Assembly: GCF_022397955.1 (NCBI RefSeq) | Contig: NZ_JAKEUQ010000001.1 | Location: forward strand, 215,866 to 279,865 | DNA length: 64,000 nucleotides | From: Vibrio sp. Isolate32 | GTDB lineage: Bacteria; Pseudomonadota; Gammaproteobacteria; Enterobacterales; Vibrionaceae | Direction: 5' to 3' | In this document: positions 8,102 to 15,268 of the stretch, piece by piece | Layout: each line of letters starts with the position of its first letter | Position numbering within the stretch: the first letter of the stretch is position 1 | Made by a program: the position numbers and the translations under genes | The notes under the pieces: generated by a model | The model's input: only the letters and a program-made list of their open reading frames with translations | Told to the model about the DNA's origin: nothing | The model's database searches: none

Positions 8102-9238
8102 ATGTTAGATGGTCGATACCCAGATTATTCTCGAATGAGAAAAAAAACAGAAGCGAATATCCCCAAGTTTATATATGAATATTTAGAGGGAGGATGTTTT
8201 GATAATATTGGATTGGAGACAAACCGTTTAGCATTGCAGAAATCTAGGTTAGCACCAAGGTATTTAGCGCCGTATTCAAAGTGCGATTTAAAAACTACAA
8301 TTCTTGGGAAAGAATATAGCGCTCCATTCGGCATTGCACCAATCGGTTTACAAGGCCTAATTTGGCCTAATTCACCGGTTATTTTGGCGAAAGCAGCAAA
8401 GAAGTACAATATTCCATATGTTCTAAGCACCGTTTCATCTGAGTCGATAGAAGTAATCGCAGAGTTAGCAGAAGACAATGCATGGTTTCAACTCTACAAC
8501 CCAGTGGATGAAGCAATACAAGATTCAATATTGGGACGTTTGAAGAGCTGCGGCTATAAAAACTTGGTGGTCACGGTTGACATTCCGACGTTTGGGTTTA
8601 GGCCCAATGACATCGCGAATGGATTAACTATGCCTCCTAAGCACTCTGTTAAGAACTTCATCGATGTATGCAAAACGCCGCAGTGGGCTACTCAAACTCT
8701 CAAGTATGGAATTCCAAAATTTAAAAACTTGGAACCATACATGAGAGAGCATCATCTGGATTTACCAGAAATGATGCGCTCGATGGCGATGGGGAAAGTG
8801 GACACGGTAGGCTTGAAAAGAATAAGGGACAAGTGGGAAGGGAATTTAATAGTAAAAGGTGTTTGTTCTAGCGGCGATCTCAAGTTACTTGAAGAGGTGA
8901 ATGCCGACGGGGTTATTTTATCTAACCATGGAGCTCGGCAGTTAGATGCTTGTGAATCCCCAATAGATCTTCTAAGAAAAATAGGTGGAGATTCAGTGCC
9001 CGCAGATATGGCGATGATGATGGATAGCGGTATTCGATCGGGAGTGGATATTGCCATTTCCTTAGCATCCGGGGCTCAATTTACATTTTTGGGTCGCTTT
9101 TTCATGTACGCCGTGTCGTCATTGGGTAAGGAAGGTGGAGAGCATGCAATTGAAGTGCTAATGCAGCAACTGACTCAAGTAATGGAACAAATTAGGTGTG
9201 AGAAACCCGCTGATTTGTCAGGGTTCCTCGCAAACTAG
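8102..9238 (+). CDS. FMN-dependent alpha-hydroxy-acid dehydrogenase (LldD/lactate oxidase family)
   Basis: This 378-residue TIM-barrel flavoprotein keeps the family's active-site pattern. The N-terminal Tyr is in FIYEYLEGG (about 22), with WFQLYNP (Gln about 130) and VTVDIPTFGFRPND with Thr and Arg. The FMN lysine is in IVKGV, the catalytic His-Arg pair in SNHGARQLD (about 277), and the phosphate-binding segments are MDSGIRSGVD and FLGRFFMYA. Family members oxidise L-lactate, glycolate, mandelate or similar 2-hydroxy acids. No membrane anchor is obvious. It lies 18 bases after dctM, so it is part of the TRAP operon. Its substrate is unclear; a sugar-acid or 2-hydroxy acid imported by the transporter is plausible. 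Confidence 0.85.
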   Translation: MLDGRYPDYSRMRKKTEANIPKFIYEYLEGGCFDNIGLETNRLALQKSRLAPRYLAPYSKCDLKTTILGKEYSAPFGIAPIGLQGLIWPNSPVILAKAAKKYNIPYVLSTVSSESIEVIAELAEDNAWFQLYNPVDEAIQDSILGRLKSCGYKNLVVTVDIPTFGFRPNDIANGLTMPPKHSVKNFIDVCKTPQWATQTLKYGIPKFKNLEPYMREHHLDLPEMMRSMAMGKVDTVGLKRIRDKWEGNLIVKGVCSSGDLKLLEEVNADGVILSNHGARQLDACESPIDLLRKIGGDSVPADMAMMMDSGIRSGVDIAISLASGAQFTFLGRFFMYAVSSLGKEGGEHAIEVLMQQLTQVMEQIRCEKPADLSGFLAN

Positions 9239-9451
9239 ATATAAATAAAAGCTTATTTAATTTTGGAAAATAGTTGCTCATTATCGAATAACTAGGCTGG
9301 TCCGTTTCTACAATAAAAATATTTGTTGGATGGATATATGAATTATGTCTATAGGGTTGGATCGATATTATCTCAATTAATGTTGCATTAAGACTCTAAA
9401 CTCTCATTCGTCCGATTTATTGAATAAGTAAAAACTTTTTGGGAGATAAAT
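9239..9451. other. Gap before uxuA, possible internal promoter
   Basis: 213 AT-rich bases between the flavoprotein gene and uxuA. A partial operator-like half-site TGGTCCGT at 9299-9306 is visible, but the other half is poor. No terminator with a U-run is evident, so read-through from the TRAP operon plus an internal promoter is possible. Confidence 0.3.
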
Positions 9452-10525
9452 ATGAAGATGTCATTTCGTTGGTATGGCGAAGGGAATGATGAGGTAAGTT
9501 TACCTTTTATTAAACAGATTCCTGGTGTTGAAGGCATTGTTTGGTCATTGCATGATATACCTGCTGGAGAAGTTTGGAGTGAAGAACGTATTCTCGCTGA
9601 AAAAGAAATAATAGAGAAAGCAGGTTTTCATATTGATGTCGTTGAAAGTGTTAATGTTCATGAAGACATTAAACTCGGTCTGCCATCAAGAGATAAGTAT
9701 ATTGATAACTATATTGAAACCTTAAAAAGACTGGCTAAAGTCGGGGTGAAAGTTGTCTGCTACAATTTTATGCCAGTATTCGATTGGACCAGAACCGAGC
9801 TGTATAAAGAAATGGAAGACGGTTCTAACGCTCTGTTTTTCGAAAAGAGTAAAATCAGTGACATTGAGCCTATTGAGCTTATCGAAAAATTATCAAAGAA
9901 CGTATCTGTAACAATGCCAGGGTGGGAACCAGAACGACTATCCCAATTAAAAGAAACGTTTGAGAAATACAAAGGTTTTACAGCGGAAGACCTTTGGGGA
10001 AACCTCCAGTATTTCTTAAAAAAAGTTATCCCCGTTTGTGAAGAATTCGATATTAAAATGGGGGTTCACCCAGATGACCCTGCATTTCCTATCTTTGGGT
10101 TACCTAGAATTATTATTAATAAAGAGAATATTCTAAGGCTTTTAAACTTGGTCGACAGCCCATATAACGGCTTAAGTTTATGTACCGGATCACTTGGTTC
10201 GAGCAATAACGATATTCCAGATATCATTGACGAAGTTCATGAACGAATTCATTTTATACATATACGTAATGTAAAAAGATTTGAGAATGGTGACTTTATA
10301 GAATCTTCTCATCGAGCGTGTGATGGATCCGTCGATACGATCAAAGTAATACAAACACTTCATAAGCACGATTATCAAGGTTATGTACGACCAGATCATG
10401 GTCGCCATATTTGGGGTGAAGAGAAATGGGCTCGTCCTGGTTATGGTTTATATGACCGAGCTCTTGGGATTATGTACATCCTTGGTGCATGGGATAACTT
10501 GCAGGCGCAGCAAGCTGGTAAGTAA
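9452..10525 (+). CDS. uxuA: Mannonate dehydratase
   Basis: 357 residues. It catalyses dehydration of D-mannonate to 2-keto-3-deoxy-D-gluconate (KDG). Family signatures are the opening MSFRWYGEGND, GVEGIVWSLHDIPAGEVW at about 24-41, MGVHPDDPAFPIFGLPRI near 205, the metal-ligand Cys in LSLCTGSLGS near 245, His in HFIHIRN near 270, and Asp/His in VRPDHGRHIWGE near 320. A clear GGGAGA site precedes the ATG. The length matches the shorter UxuA group rather than the roughly 394-residue E. coli protein. It feeds kdgK and eda downstream. Confidence 0.93.
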   Translation: MKMSFRWYGEGNDEVSLPFIKQIPGVEGIVWSLHDIPAGEVWSEERILAEKEIIEKAGFHIDVVESVNVHEDIKLGLPSRDKYIDNYIETLKRLAKVGVKVVCYNFMPVFDWTRTELYKEMEDGSNALFFEKSKISDIEPIELIEKLSKNVSVTMPGWEPERLSQLKETFEKYKGFTAEDLWGNLQYFLKKVIPVCEEFDIKMGVHPDDPAFPIFGLPRIIINKENILRLLNLVDSPYNGLSLCTGSLGSSNNDIPDIIDEVHERIHFIHIRNVKRFENGDFIESSHRACDGSVDTIKVIQTLHKHDYQGYVRPDHGRHIWGEEKWARPGYGLYDRALGIMYILGAWDNLQAQQAGK

Positions 10526-10571
10526 ATCGCGAGTTCGATAGACGAATAAGTCGTGTGCTAATAGTAAGATT

Positions 10572-10598
10572 CAGCCCGATTAAGCGATATTCGGGCTG
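10572..10598 (+). terminator. Possible terminator or attenuator after uxuA
   Basis: CAGCCCGA (10572-10579) and TCGGGCTG (10591-10598) form an 8-bp GC-rich stem with an 11-base loop. Only TTCT follows, so termination would be weak and kdgK may still receive read-through. Confidence 0.45.
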
Positions 10599-10659
10599 TT
10601 CTACAGCAAGTACATACTATTGTTGACCATTTAATTTCCCAGCGCTGCTGAGGCTAAAG

Positions 10660-11580
10660 ATGAAAAAAAAAATAGCCATTATTGGCGAATGCATGGTTGA
10701 GCTACAGCATAAAAATGGGGCGCTGCAGCAGTCATTCGGCGGAGACACACTAAATACAGCACTTTATTTCTCTCGCCTGTGCAAAGCTCAGGATATCGAA
10801 ACCTCCTATGTGACGGCATTGGGTGAAGACCCTTATAGTCGAGCAATGCTAGACGCTTGGAAAGAGGAGGGGATTGATACTTCTCTAATTCATCAAATTC
10901 CAGGCAAACAACCGGGAATCTATCACATTGAAACCGATTCAACTGGTGAGCGCAGCTTTTATTATTGGCGTAATGAAGCTTCTGCAAAGTTCATGTTTGA
11001 CCAAGATAACGCGCATGAATTACTAGCTAAATTGAAGCAATTTGATGTGATTTACCTTAGTGGTATTACGCTTGCAATTTTGACTGATACTAGCCGAGGC
11101 ATGCTATTTGAACTATTGGATAGTTTTTCTGGTCAAGTTTTCTTCGATAACAACTTTCGCCCCAAGTTATGGCAAGACCGTAATGAAGCGCAGAAAGTAT
11201 ATTTAAAAATGCTGTCATACACCGACACTGCCTTGCTGACCTTCGATGATGAAGAAGCGTTATATGGTGATGAGGACGTTGAGCAATGTATTGCACGTAC
11301 AAAAGACGCTGGTGTCTCTGAAGTTATCGTTAAACGAGGCAGTAAGGATTGTCTTGTTTATGACGGTGAAACTCGTGCTTCAGTTGCCGCGAATCAGGTC
11401 AAAAACGTCGTGGATACGACAGCTGCCGGTGATTCATTTAGTGCCGGTTTTCTCGCTAAACGTCTTAGTGGTGGTAGCGGAACACAATCAGCAGAAGCAG
11501 GGCACATTGTAGCCAGTACCGTCATTCAACATAAAGGCGCGATCATCCCAAGAGATGCAATGCCAGATTTGTATTTATAA
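10660..11580 (+). CDS. kdgK: 2-keto-3-deoxygluconate kinase
   Basis: 306 residues of the PfkB sugar-kinase family. The first signature is GECMVELQ plus SFGGDTLNTALYFSRL at about 9-35, a substrate-binding region with the two-glycine motif. The second signature DTTAAGDSFSAGFLAKRL near 250 carries the catalytic Asp and the anion hole. The enzyme phosphorylates KDG to KDPG with ATP in the cytoplasm. Between uxuA and eda, the KDG assignment is strong compared with fructokinase alternatives. The stop lies 25 bases before the eda start. Confidence 0.9.
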   Translation: MKKKIAIIGECMVELQHKNGALQQSFGGDTLNTALYFSRLCKAQDIETSYVTALGEDPYSRAMLDAWKEEGIDTSLIHQIPGKQPGIYHIETDSTGERSFYYWRNEASAKFMFDQDNAHELLAKLKQFDVIYLSGITLAILTDTSRGMLFELLDSFSGQVFFDNNFRPKLWQDRNEAQKVYLKMLSYTDTALLTFDDEEALYGDEDVEQCIARTKDAGVSEVIVKRGSKDCLVYDGETRASVAANQVKNVVDTTAAGDSFSAGFLAKRLSGGSGTQSAEAGHIVASTVIQHKGAIIPRDAMPDLYL

Positions 11581-11605
11581 CCCGTTCAACGAAGAGAGAG
11601 TCCTA

Positions 11606-12232
11606 ATGACTACGTTAAATGAACACTTAGCAAACCTAAAAGTTATTCCCGTTATTGCAATAAATAACGTTGAAGATGCAATTCCACTAGGCCATGCACT
11701 GCTTGAAAATGGTATGCCTTGTGCTGAAATCACTCTGCGCACCGAATGCGCTATTGAAGCGATTCGTTTAATGCGTAAAGAGTTCCCTGATATGTTAATT
11801 GGTTCCGGCACTGTACTAACTAATGAGCAGGTAGATGCCTCTATCGAAGCGGGCGTAGATTTCATCGTTAGCCCAGGTTTCAACCCTCGCACCGTACAAT
11901 ATTGTATCGATAAAGGTGTCGTAATTGTTCCTGGTGTCAACAACCCAAGCCTTGTTGAGAAAGCCATGGAGATGGGGCTAAGTACATTGAAATTCTTCCC
12001 AGCAGAAGCCTCTGGCGGTGTAGGCATGCTAAAGGCGCTTACTGCTGTTTACCCTGTTAACTTTATGCCAACTGGTGGTGTGAGCCCGAAGAATGTGGAT
12101 GAGTACTTATCTATACCGTCAGTATTAGCATGTGGCGGCACTTGGATGGTTCCGACAAAACTTATGGATGAAGGAAAATGGGATGAACTAGGTGCTTTAG
12201 TTCGAGATGCTGTTACACATGTAAGTGCTTAG
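11606..12232 (+). CDS. eda: KDPG/KHG aldolase
   Basis: About 208 residues of the class I KDPG aldolase family. Motifs in order are VIPVIAINNVEDAIPLG near 12, the catalytic Glu and Arg in CAEITLRT near 40, SGTV near 70, FIVSPGFNP near 90, the Schiff-base Lys in LKFFPAEASGG near 130, and MPTGGV near 158. It splits KDPG into pyruvate and glyceraldehyde-3-phosphate, the last step of the island's pathway. The ATG at 11606 with a GAGAGAG site is preferred over an upstream in-frame ATG inside kdgK. Confidence 0.92.
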   Translation: MTTLNEHLANLKVIPVIAINNVEDAIPLGHALLENGMPCAEITLRTECAIEAIRLMRKEFPDMLIGSGTVLTNEQVDASIEAGVDFIVSPGFNPRTVQYCIDKGVVIVPGVNNPSLVEKAMEMGLSTLKFFPAEASGGVGMLKALTAVYPVNFMPTGGVSPKNVDEYLSIPSVLACGGTWMVPTKLMDEGKWDELGALVRDAVTHVSA

Positions 12233-12710
12233 TATTTAAATTTCATACTTTATTGTTACTTTAGACCTTGTTTACGACGTAATAATAAGGCCTGAACGAG
12301 GGATATGTTTCAATCATTAATGTTCCACCGACAAACATGTGTGAGTAGAATAAAGTTTGTTACCAAGTAATTGTAGTGGACGAGAAAATTTGGCCACTCG
12401 ATTAGAAGATTTGGCCTTAAATCTGATAATTCACGATAAGCTAAATTAGCAAAGCCGCTAACTCAGAAATGTCCAAAAATGAGTTTCAAATGTTTGTAAC
12501 TGTGTGTTTGTAACTGGCAAACGATAAATGAATCCTTTTATCAGGCTTCATCTTAACTACCCCAATTTATGTGAGATCGCATCAACTATCAGATATAGAG
12601 TGGCTAAATGGGCAATGAAATTATCGCCACTTCATCGCCACTTTGACCGTACTGGCTTTGTAAGGTGTTATTTTATATTGTTTTTAATTTGTTGGCGATA
12701 TAAAAGTTAA
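12233..12710. other. Gene-free stretch between eda and IS66, possible IS remnant
   Basis: 478 AT-rich bases. A 60-codon frame at 12528-12710 runs into the IS66 end and shows no family resemblance or ribosome site. Several GGCCACT or CGCCACTT words recur (around 12389-12398 and 12633-12654), resembling the end of a decayed insertion element, but I cannot assign one. No strong terminator for eda is visible. Confidence 0.35.
12703..12710 (+). repeat. IS66 target-site duplication, left copy
   Basis: AAAGTTAA, identical to 15091-15098. Eight bases is the usual IS66 duplication length. Confidence 0.95.
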
Positions 12711-12726
12711 GTAAGCGTCTAATTAA
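12711..12726 (+). repeat. IS66 left inverted repeat
   Basis: GTAAGCGTCTAATTAA, an exact inverted match to the right end at 15075-15090; the next base differs. Confidence 0.95.
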
Positions 12727-12785
12727 CCACATATTCTAATTTCAGCAAGCCTTTGTCATAGTTTCGCCAGCCTAATGGAGGAACT

Positions 12786-13085
12786 ATGACACAATCAGAA
12801 AAGCACCAACATTGGACGGCCATTGTTTTCAAGCAACAAGAAAGCGGCCTTTCTATTCCACATTTTTGTAAAGAGCACGACATCAACTACGCCACTTTTC
12901 ACTACTGGCTGAAAAAGCTCAAGCAAACCGACGATGAACAAGTAGCTCACCAAGTGGTCATGAATGATCACCCATCTTTCAGTGGGGAAATGGTTGTCGT
13001 CCACTTGCCTAACGGACTCCGAGCCGAGTTGCCAACGTCACTTTCATTGGTTCAGATTCAAACATGGCTTAAGGCGCTGCAATGA
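12786..13085 (+). CDS. tnpA: IS66 accessory protein TnpA (Orf1)
   Basis: 99 residues. The N-terminal half is a helix-turn-helix-like segment (HWTAIVFKQQESGLSIPHFCKEHDINYATFHYWLKKLK), followed by a beta-rich tail (GEMVVVHLPNGLRAELP). This is the IS66 Orf1 architecture. A GGAGGA ribosome site at 12777-12782 precedes the ATG. The stop overlaps the tnpB start (ATGA), so the pair is translationally coupled. It is diverged from the TnpA at 467-778. Confidence 0.92.
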   Translation: MTQSEKHQHWTAIVFKQQESGLSIPHFCKEHDINYATFHYWLKKLKQTDDEQVAHQVVMNDHPSFSGEMVVVHLPNGLRAELPTSLSLVQIQTWLKALQ

Positions 13086-13426
13086 TCCCAAGTGGCGCTG
13101 TCTATCTTGTCTCAGGTATTACCGACATGAGAAAGTCGATTGATGGCCTCTCTCTCGTTGTGGCCGATGTGCTAGAAATGGATCCATTGAGTAGCGCATG
13201 GTTCATCTTCTGCAACCGAGGACGAGATAAAATCAAAATCTTGTTCTGGGATACCAATGGTTTTTGGCTCTATTATCGCCGCTTAGAAAAAGGCCGCTTC
13301 AAGTGGCCAAGGCCTACGGCGTCTGGTCATATCCACATCTCTACCCAACAACTCAACTGGCTGCTCTCTGGGTTAAAACTTGAAAATCCGCAAGCACATC
13401 AGCCTCTCTATGGGCGAGAAGTGTGA
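13082..13426 (+). CDS. tnpB: IS66 accessory protein TnpB (Orf2)
   Basis: 114 residues with the defining IS66 Orf2 blocks GITDMRKSIDGLSLVV near 12, FIFCNRGRDKIKILFWDTNGFWLYYRRLEKGRFKWP at about 41-76, and the LNWLLSGLKL end near 93. It is required for transposition in the family but has no known catalytic activity. It overlaps tnpA by four bases and is followed after 85 bases by tnpC. Confidence 0.95.
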   Translation: MIPSGAVYLVSGITDMRKSIDGLSLVVADVLEMDPLSSAWFIFCNRGRDKIKILFWDTNGFWLYYRRLEKGRFKWPRPTASGHIHISTQQLNWLLSGLKLENPQAHQPLYGREV

Positions 13427-13511
13427 GCTAGAATGTTGATCATCATACTGGGCTTGAATGATCTTTTTTCGCTGTCAGACTAGGTGAAAATATTGAATTA
13501 AGAGCCCTCAC

Positions 13512-15002
13512 ATGACCGAACTTCCTGATGATGTTGAACAACTCAAAGCGATGCTGCTCAAACTTCAGGAGGAAAACCAATCTAAAGATAATGCGATAGC
13601 GACATTAGAGAAAACCGTTCAAACTCAAGCAGAAGAAGTCGTTGAGCTAGAAAACAAAATGCAGTTACTCATCGAACAGCTTAATCTCAGTAAATCTAAG
13701 CGCTTCTCTGCCAAAAGTGAAAAAGAACCCAAAGGTACCTTCAATGAAGCTGAGCAACAAAATGCCTTGCCTAAACCTGCACCGAAGCATCATAAGAAAG
13801 GCCGAAAACCTCTGCCTCAAGAGCTAGAGCGAGAAGTGCTACAACACACACTCAATGCACCTTACTGCGACTGTTGCAATGAACCATTACATGAGTGCGG
13901 AACCGACGTCTCGGAAGAGCTAAAAATCATCCCTCAAAAGGTCAGCGTTATACGCCATAAGCGCACCAAATACGCTTGCCGACACTGCGAAAACACACAA
14001 ACCAGCAGTAAAATCATTACCGCCCCTAAGCCTGCTAATATGATCCCAAAAAGCATGGGCAGCCCTGAAGCGTTCGCCGCGGTTGTTACCGCAAAATATG
14101 TGGATGCACTGCCGCTTTACCGTCAGGTCGAAATTTTAAAGCGTTCTGATATCGAGCTAAGCCGAGGTACACTGGCGAACTGGTGCGTTCAACTGGGCAA
14201 CAAAGTGAATGTCATCATTGAAGCGATGAAAGCCCACTTACTGAATGAAAAGCTCATCTGCGCCGATGAAACCACCGTTCAAGTGCTGCGAGAAAAAGAT
14301 AGAACAGCACAAAGCAAATCTTACATGTGGGTCTATCGCAGTGGTGAGTTCGTTAAACAGCCAGTAGTAATTTACGACTATCAGCCAAGCCGCGCTGGGC
14401 AATGCGTTAAAGATTTTTTAGGTGGTTACTCGGGCTACTTGCTCACCGATGGTTATCAAGCCTACAGCGGTTTAAACAATGTTATCCAAGCTGGTTGTTT
14501 AGCTCACGCCCGACGTAAGTTTACTGATGCGCAAAAAGCACAACCAAAGAAGAAGTCAGGCCGTATTGAAAAGGTCATCAACTTCATCGCCAAGCTATAT
14601 GTTGTCGAGCAAGAAGCCAAGAGGTTAAATACTGTTGAAAGGCAGCAACTACGCCAACAAAAATCGAAACCAATCTTAGATAAGTTCCATCAGTGGTTGC
14701 TTGAAAGCCAAGAAAAAGTGCTGCCCAAAAGTCAGCTCGGCGGAGCCATTAATTACACCGTCAACCAATGGCCTAAGCTGCTCACTTATCTCGAAGATGG
14801 TGATATCAGCATAGATAATAATGTGACTGAGCGAGATATCCGCCCGTTTACTACGGGTCGTAAAAACTGGATGTTCTCCACGTCTGTTGAAGGTGCCACT
14901 GCGAGTGCTAACTTATATAGCTTAGTAATGACGTGTCGAGCGAATAACATCAACCCATATTACTACTTCGCGCACTTGTTCAAAGTGCTTCCAACGCGTT
15001 AG
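13512..15002 (+). CDS. tnpC: IS66 transposase TnpC (DDE)
   Basis: This 496-residue protein has an N-terminal coiled-coil with leucine-zipper character (about 5-55) and a helix-turn-helix/zinc-ribbon region with CDCCNEPL and CRHC cysteines near 115 and 155. A DDE catalytic core follows: ADETTVQVL (first Asp near 252), LLTDGYQAY (second Asp near 316), and NNVTERDIRPFTTGRKNW (Glu near 441). A C-terminal segment ends NPYYYFAHLF. Full length and undamaged, it should be functional. It catalyses strand transfer at the inverted repeats. Confidence 0.97.
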   Translation: MTELPDDVEQLKAMLLKLQEENQSKDNAIATLEKTVQTQAEEVVELENKMQLLIEQLNLSKSKRFSAKSEKEPKGTFNEAEQQNALPKPAPKHHKKGRKPLPQELEREVLQHTLNAPYCDCCNEPLHECGTDVSEELKIIPQKVSVIRHKRTKYACRHCENTQTSSKIITAPKPANMIPKSMGSPEAFAAVVTAKYVDALPLYRQVEILKRSDIELSRGTLANWCVQLGNKVNVIIEAMKAHLLNEKLICADETTVQVLREKDRTAQSKSYMWVYRSGEFVKQPVVIYDYQPSRAGQCVKDFLGGYSGYLLTDGYQAYSGLNNVIQAGCLAHARRKFTDAQKAQPKKKSGRIEKVINFIAKLYVVEQEAKRLNTVERQQLRQQKSKPILDKFHQWLLESQEKVLPKSQLGGAINYTVNQWPKLLTYLEDGDISIDNNVTERDIRPFTTGRKNWMFSTSVEGATASANLYSLVMTCRANNINPYYYFAHLFKVLPTR

Positions 15003-15074
15003 CCTCAAGATGATCTTACCGATCTTATGCCATGGAACTTTGACATCAATGAGACCGAGTAAGGCCTCACTGCT

Positions 15075-15090
15075 TAATTAGACGCTTACA
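15075..15090 (-). repeat. IS66 right inverted repeat
   Basis: TTAATTAGACGCTTAC, inverted match to 12711-12726. Confidence 0.95.
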
Positions 15091-15098
15091 AAGTTAAT
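15091..15098 (+). repeat. IS66 target-site duplication, right copy
   Basis: AAAGTTAA, identical to 12703-12710. Confidence 0.95.
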
Positions 15099-15170
15099 TA
15101 CTTTTATTTATTTTGATACCTCTTGCAAACCCTTATGATTGCTTGTTTATCAAGGGCTTGTTGATTTATT

Positions 15171-15200
15171 AAGCATGGTTAATCGTATTTAACCATGCTT
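15171..15200. other. 12-bp stem hairpin downstream of ptrB
   Basis: AAGCATGGTTAA (15171-15182) and TTAACCATGCTT (15189-15200) pair perfectly across a 6-base loop. No U-run follows on either strand. It may be a barrier to RNA decay or a leftover of the sequence into which IS66 inserted. Confidence 0.5.
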
Positions 15201-15209
15201 GATAATGTA

Positions 15210-15240
15210 TGTCGCCATTTGTAGAGATAAAATGGCGACA
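15210..15240 (-). terminator. Probable ptrB terminator-like hairpin
   Basis: TGTCGCCATTT (15210-15220) and AAATGGCGACA (15230-15240) form an 11-bp stem with a 9-base loop, about 29 bases past the ptrB stop. On the minus strand the stem is followed by ATACATT, so the U-run is poor. Confidence 0.5.
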
Positions 15241-15268
15241 TTAAATGACGTGGATACTTGTTTTGAAT

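Larger units (their letters stand above)
12711..15090 (+). mobile_element. Complete IS66-family insertion sequence
   Basis: The 2380-bp element has perfect 16-bp terminal inverted repeats beginning GTAAGCGTCTAATTAA (12711-12726 and 15075-15090, inverted). It is flanked by an 8-bp direct duplication AAAGTTAA at 12703-12710 and 15091-15098. It carries intact tnpA, tnpB and tnpC in the standard order. An intact duplication and open frames suggest a recent insertion that may still be active. Confidence 0.97.

Noticed and set aside
12528-12710. 60-codon frame ending at the IS66 border
   Set aside because: No ribosome site or family; the stop lies at the IS edge, so it is chance or a remnant.
1-15098. 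A composite transposon formed by two IS66 copies
   Set aside because: The two elements are different IS66 subtypes with diverged TnpA/TnpB, and no shared outer duplication can be seen.
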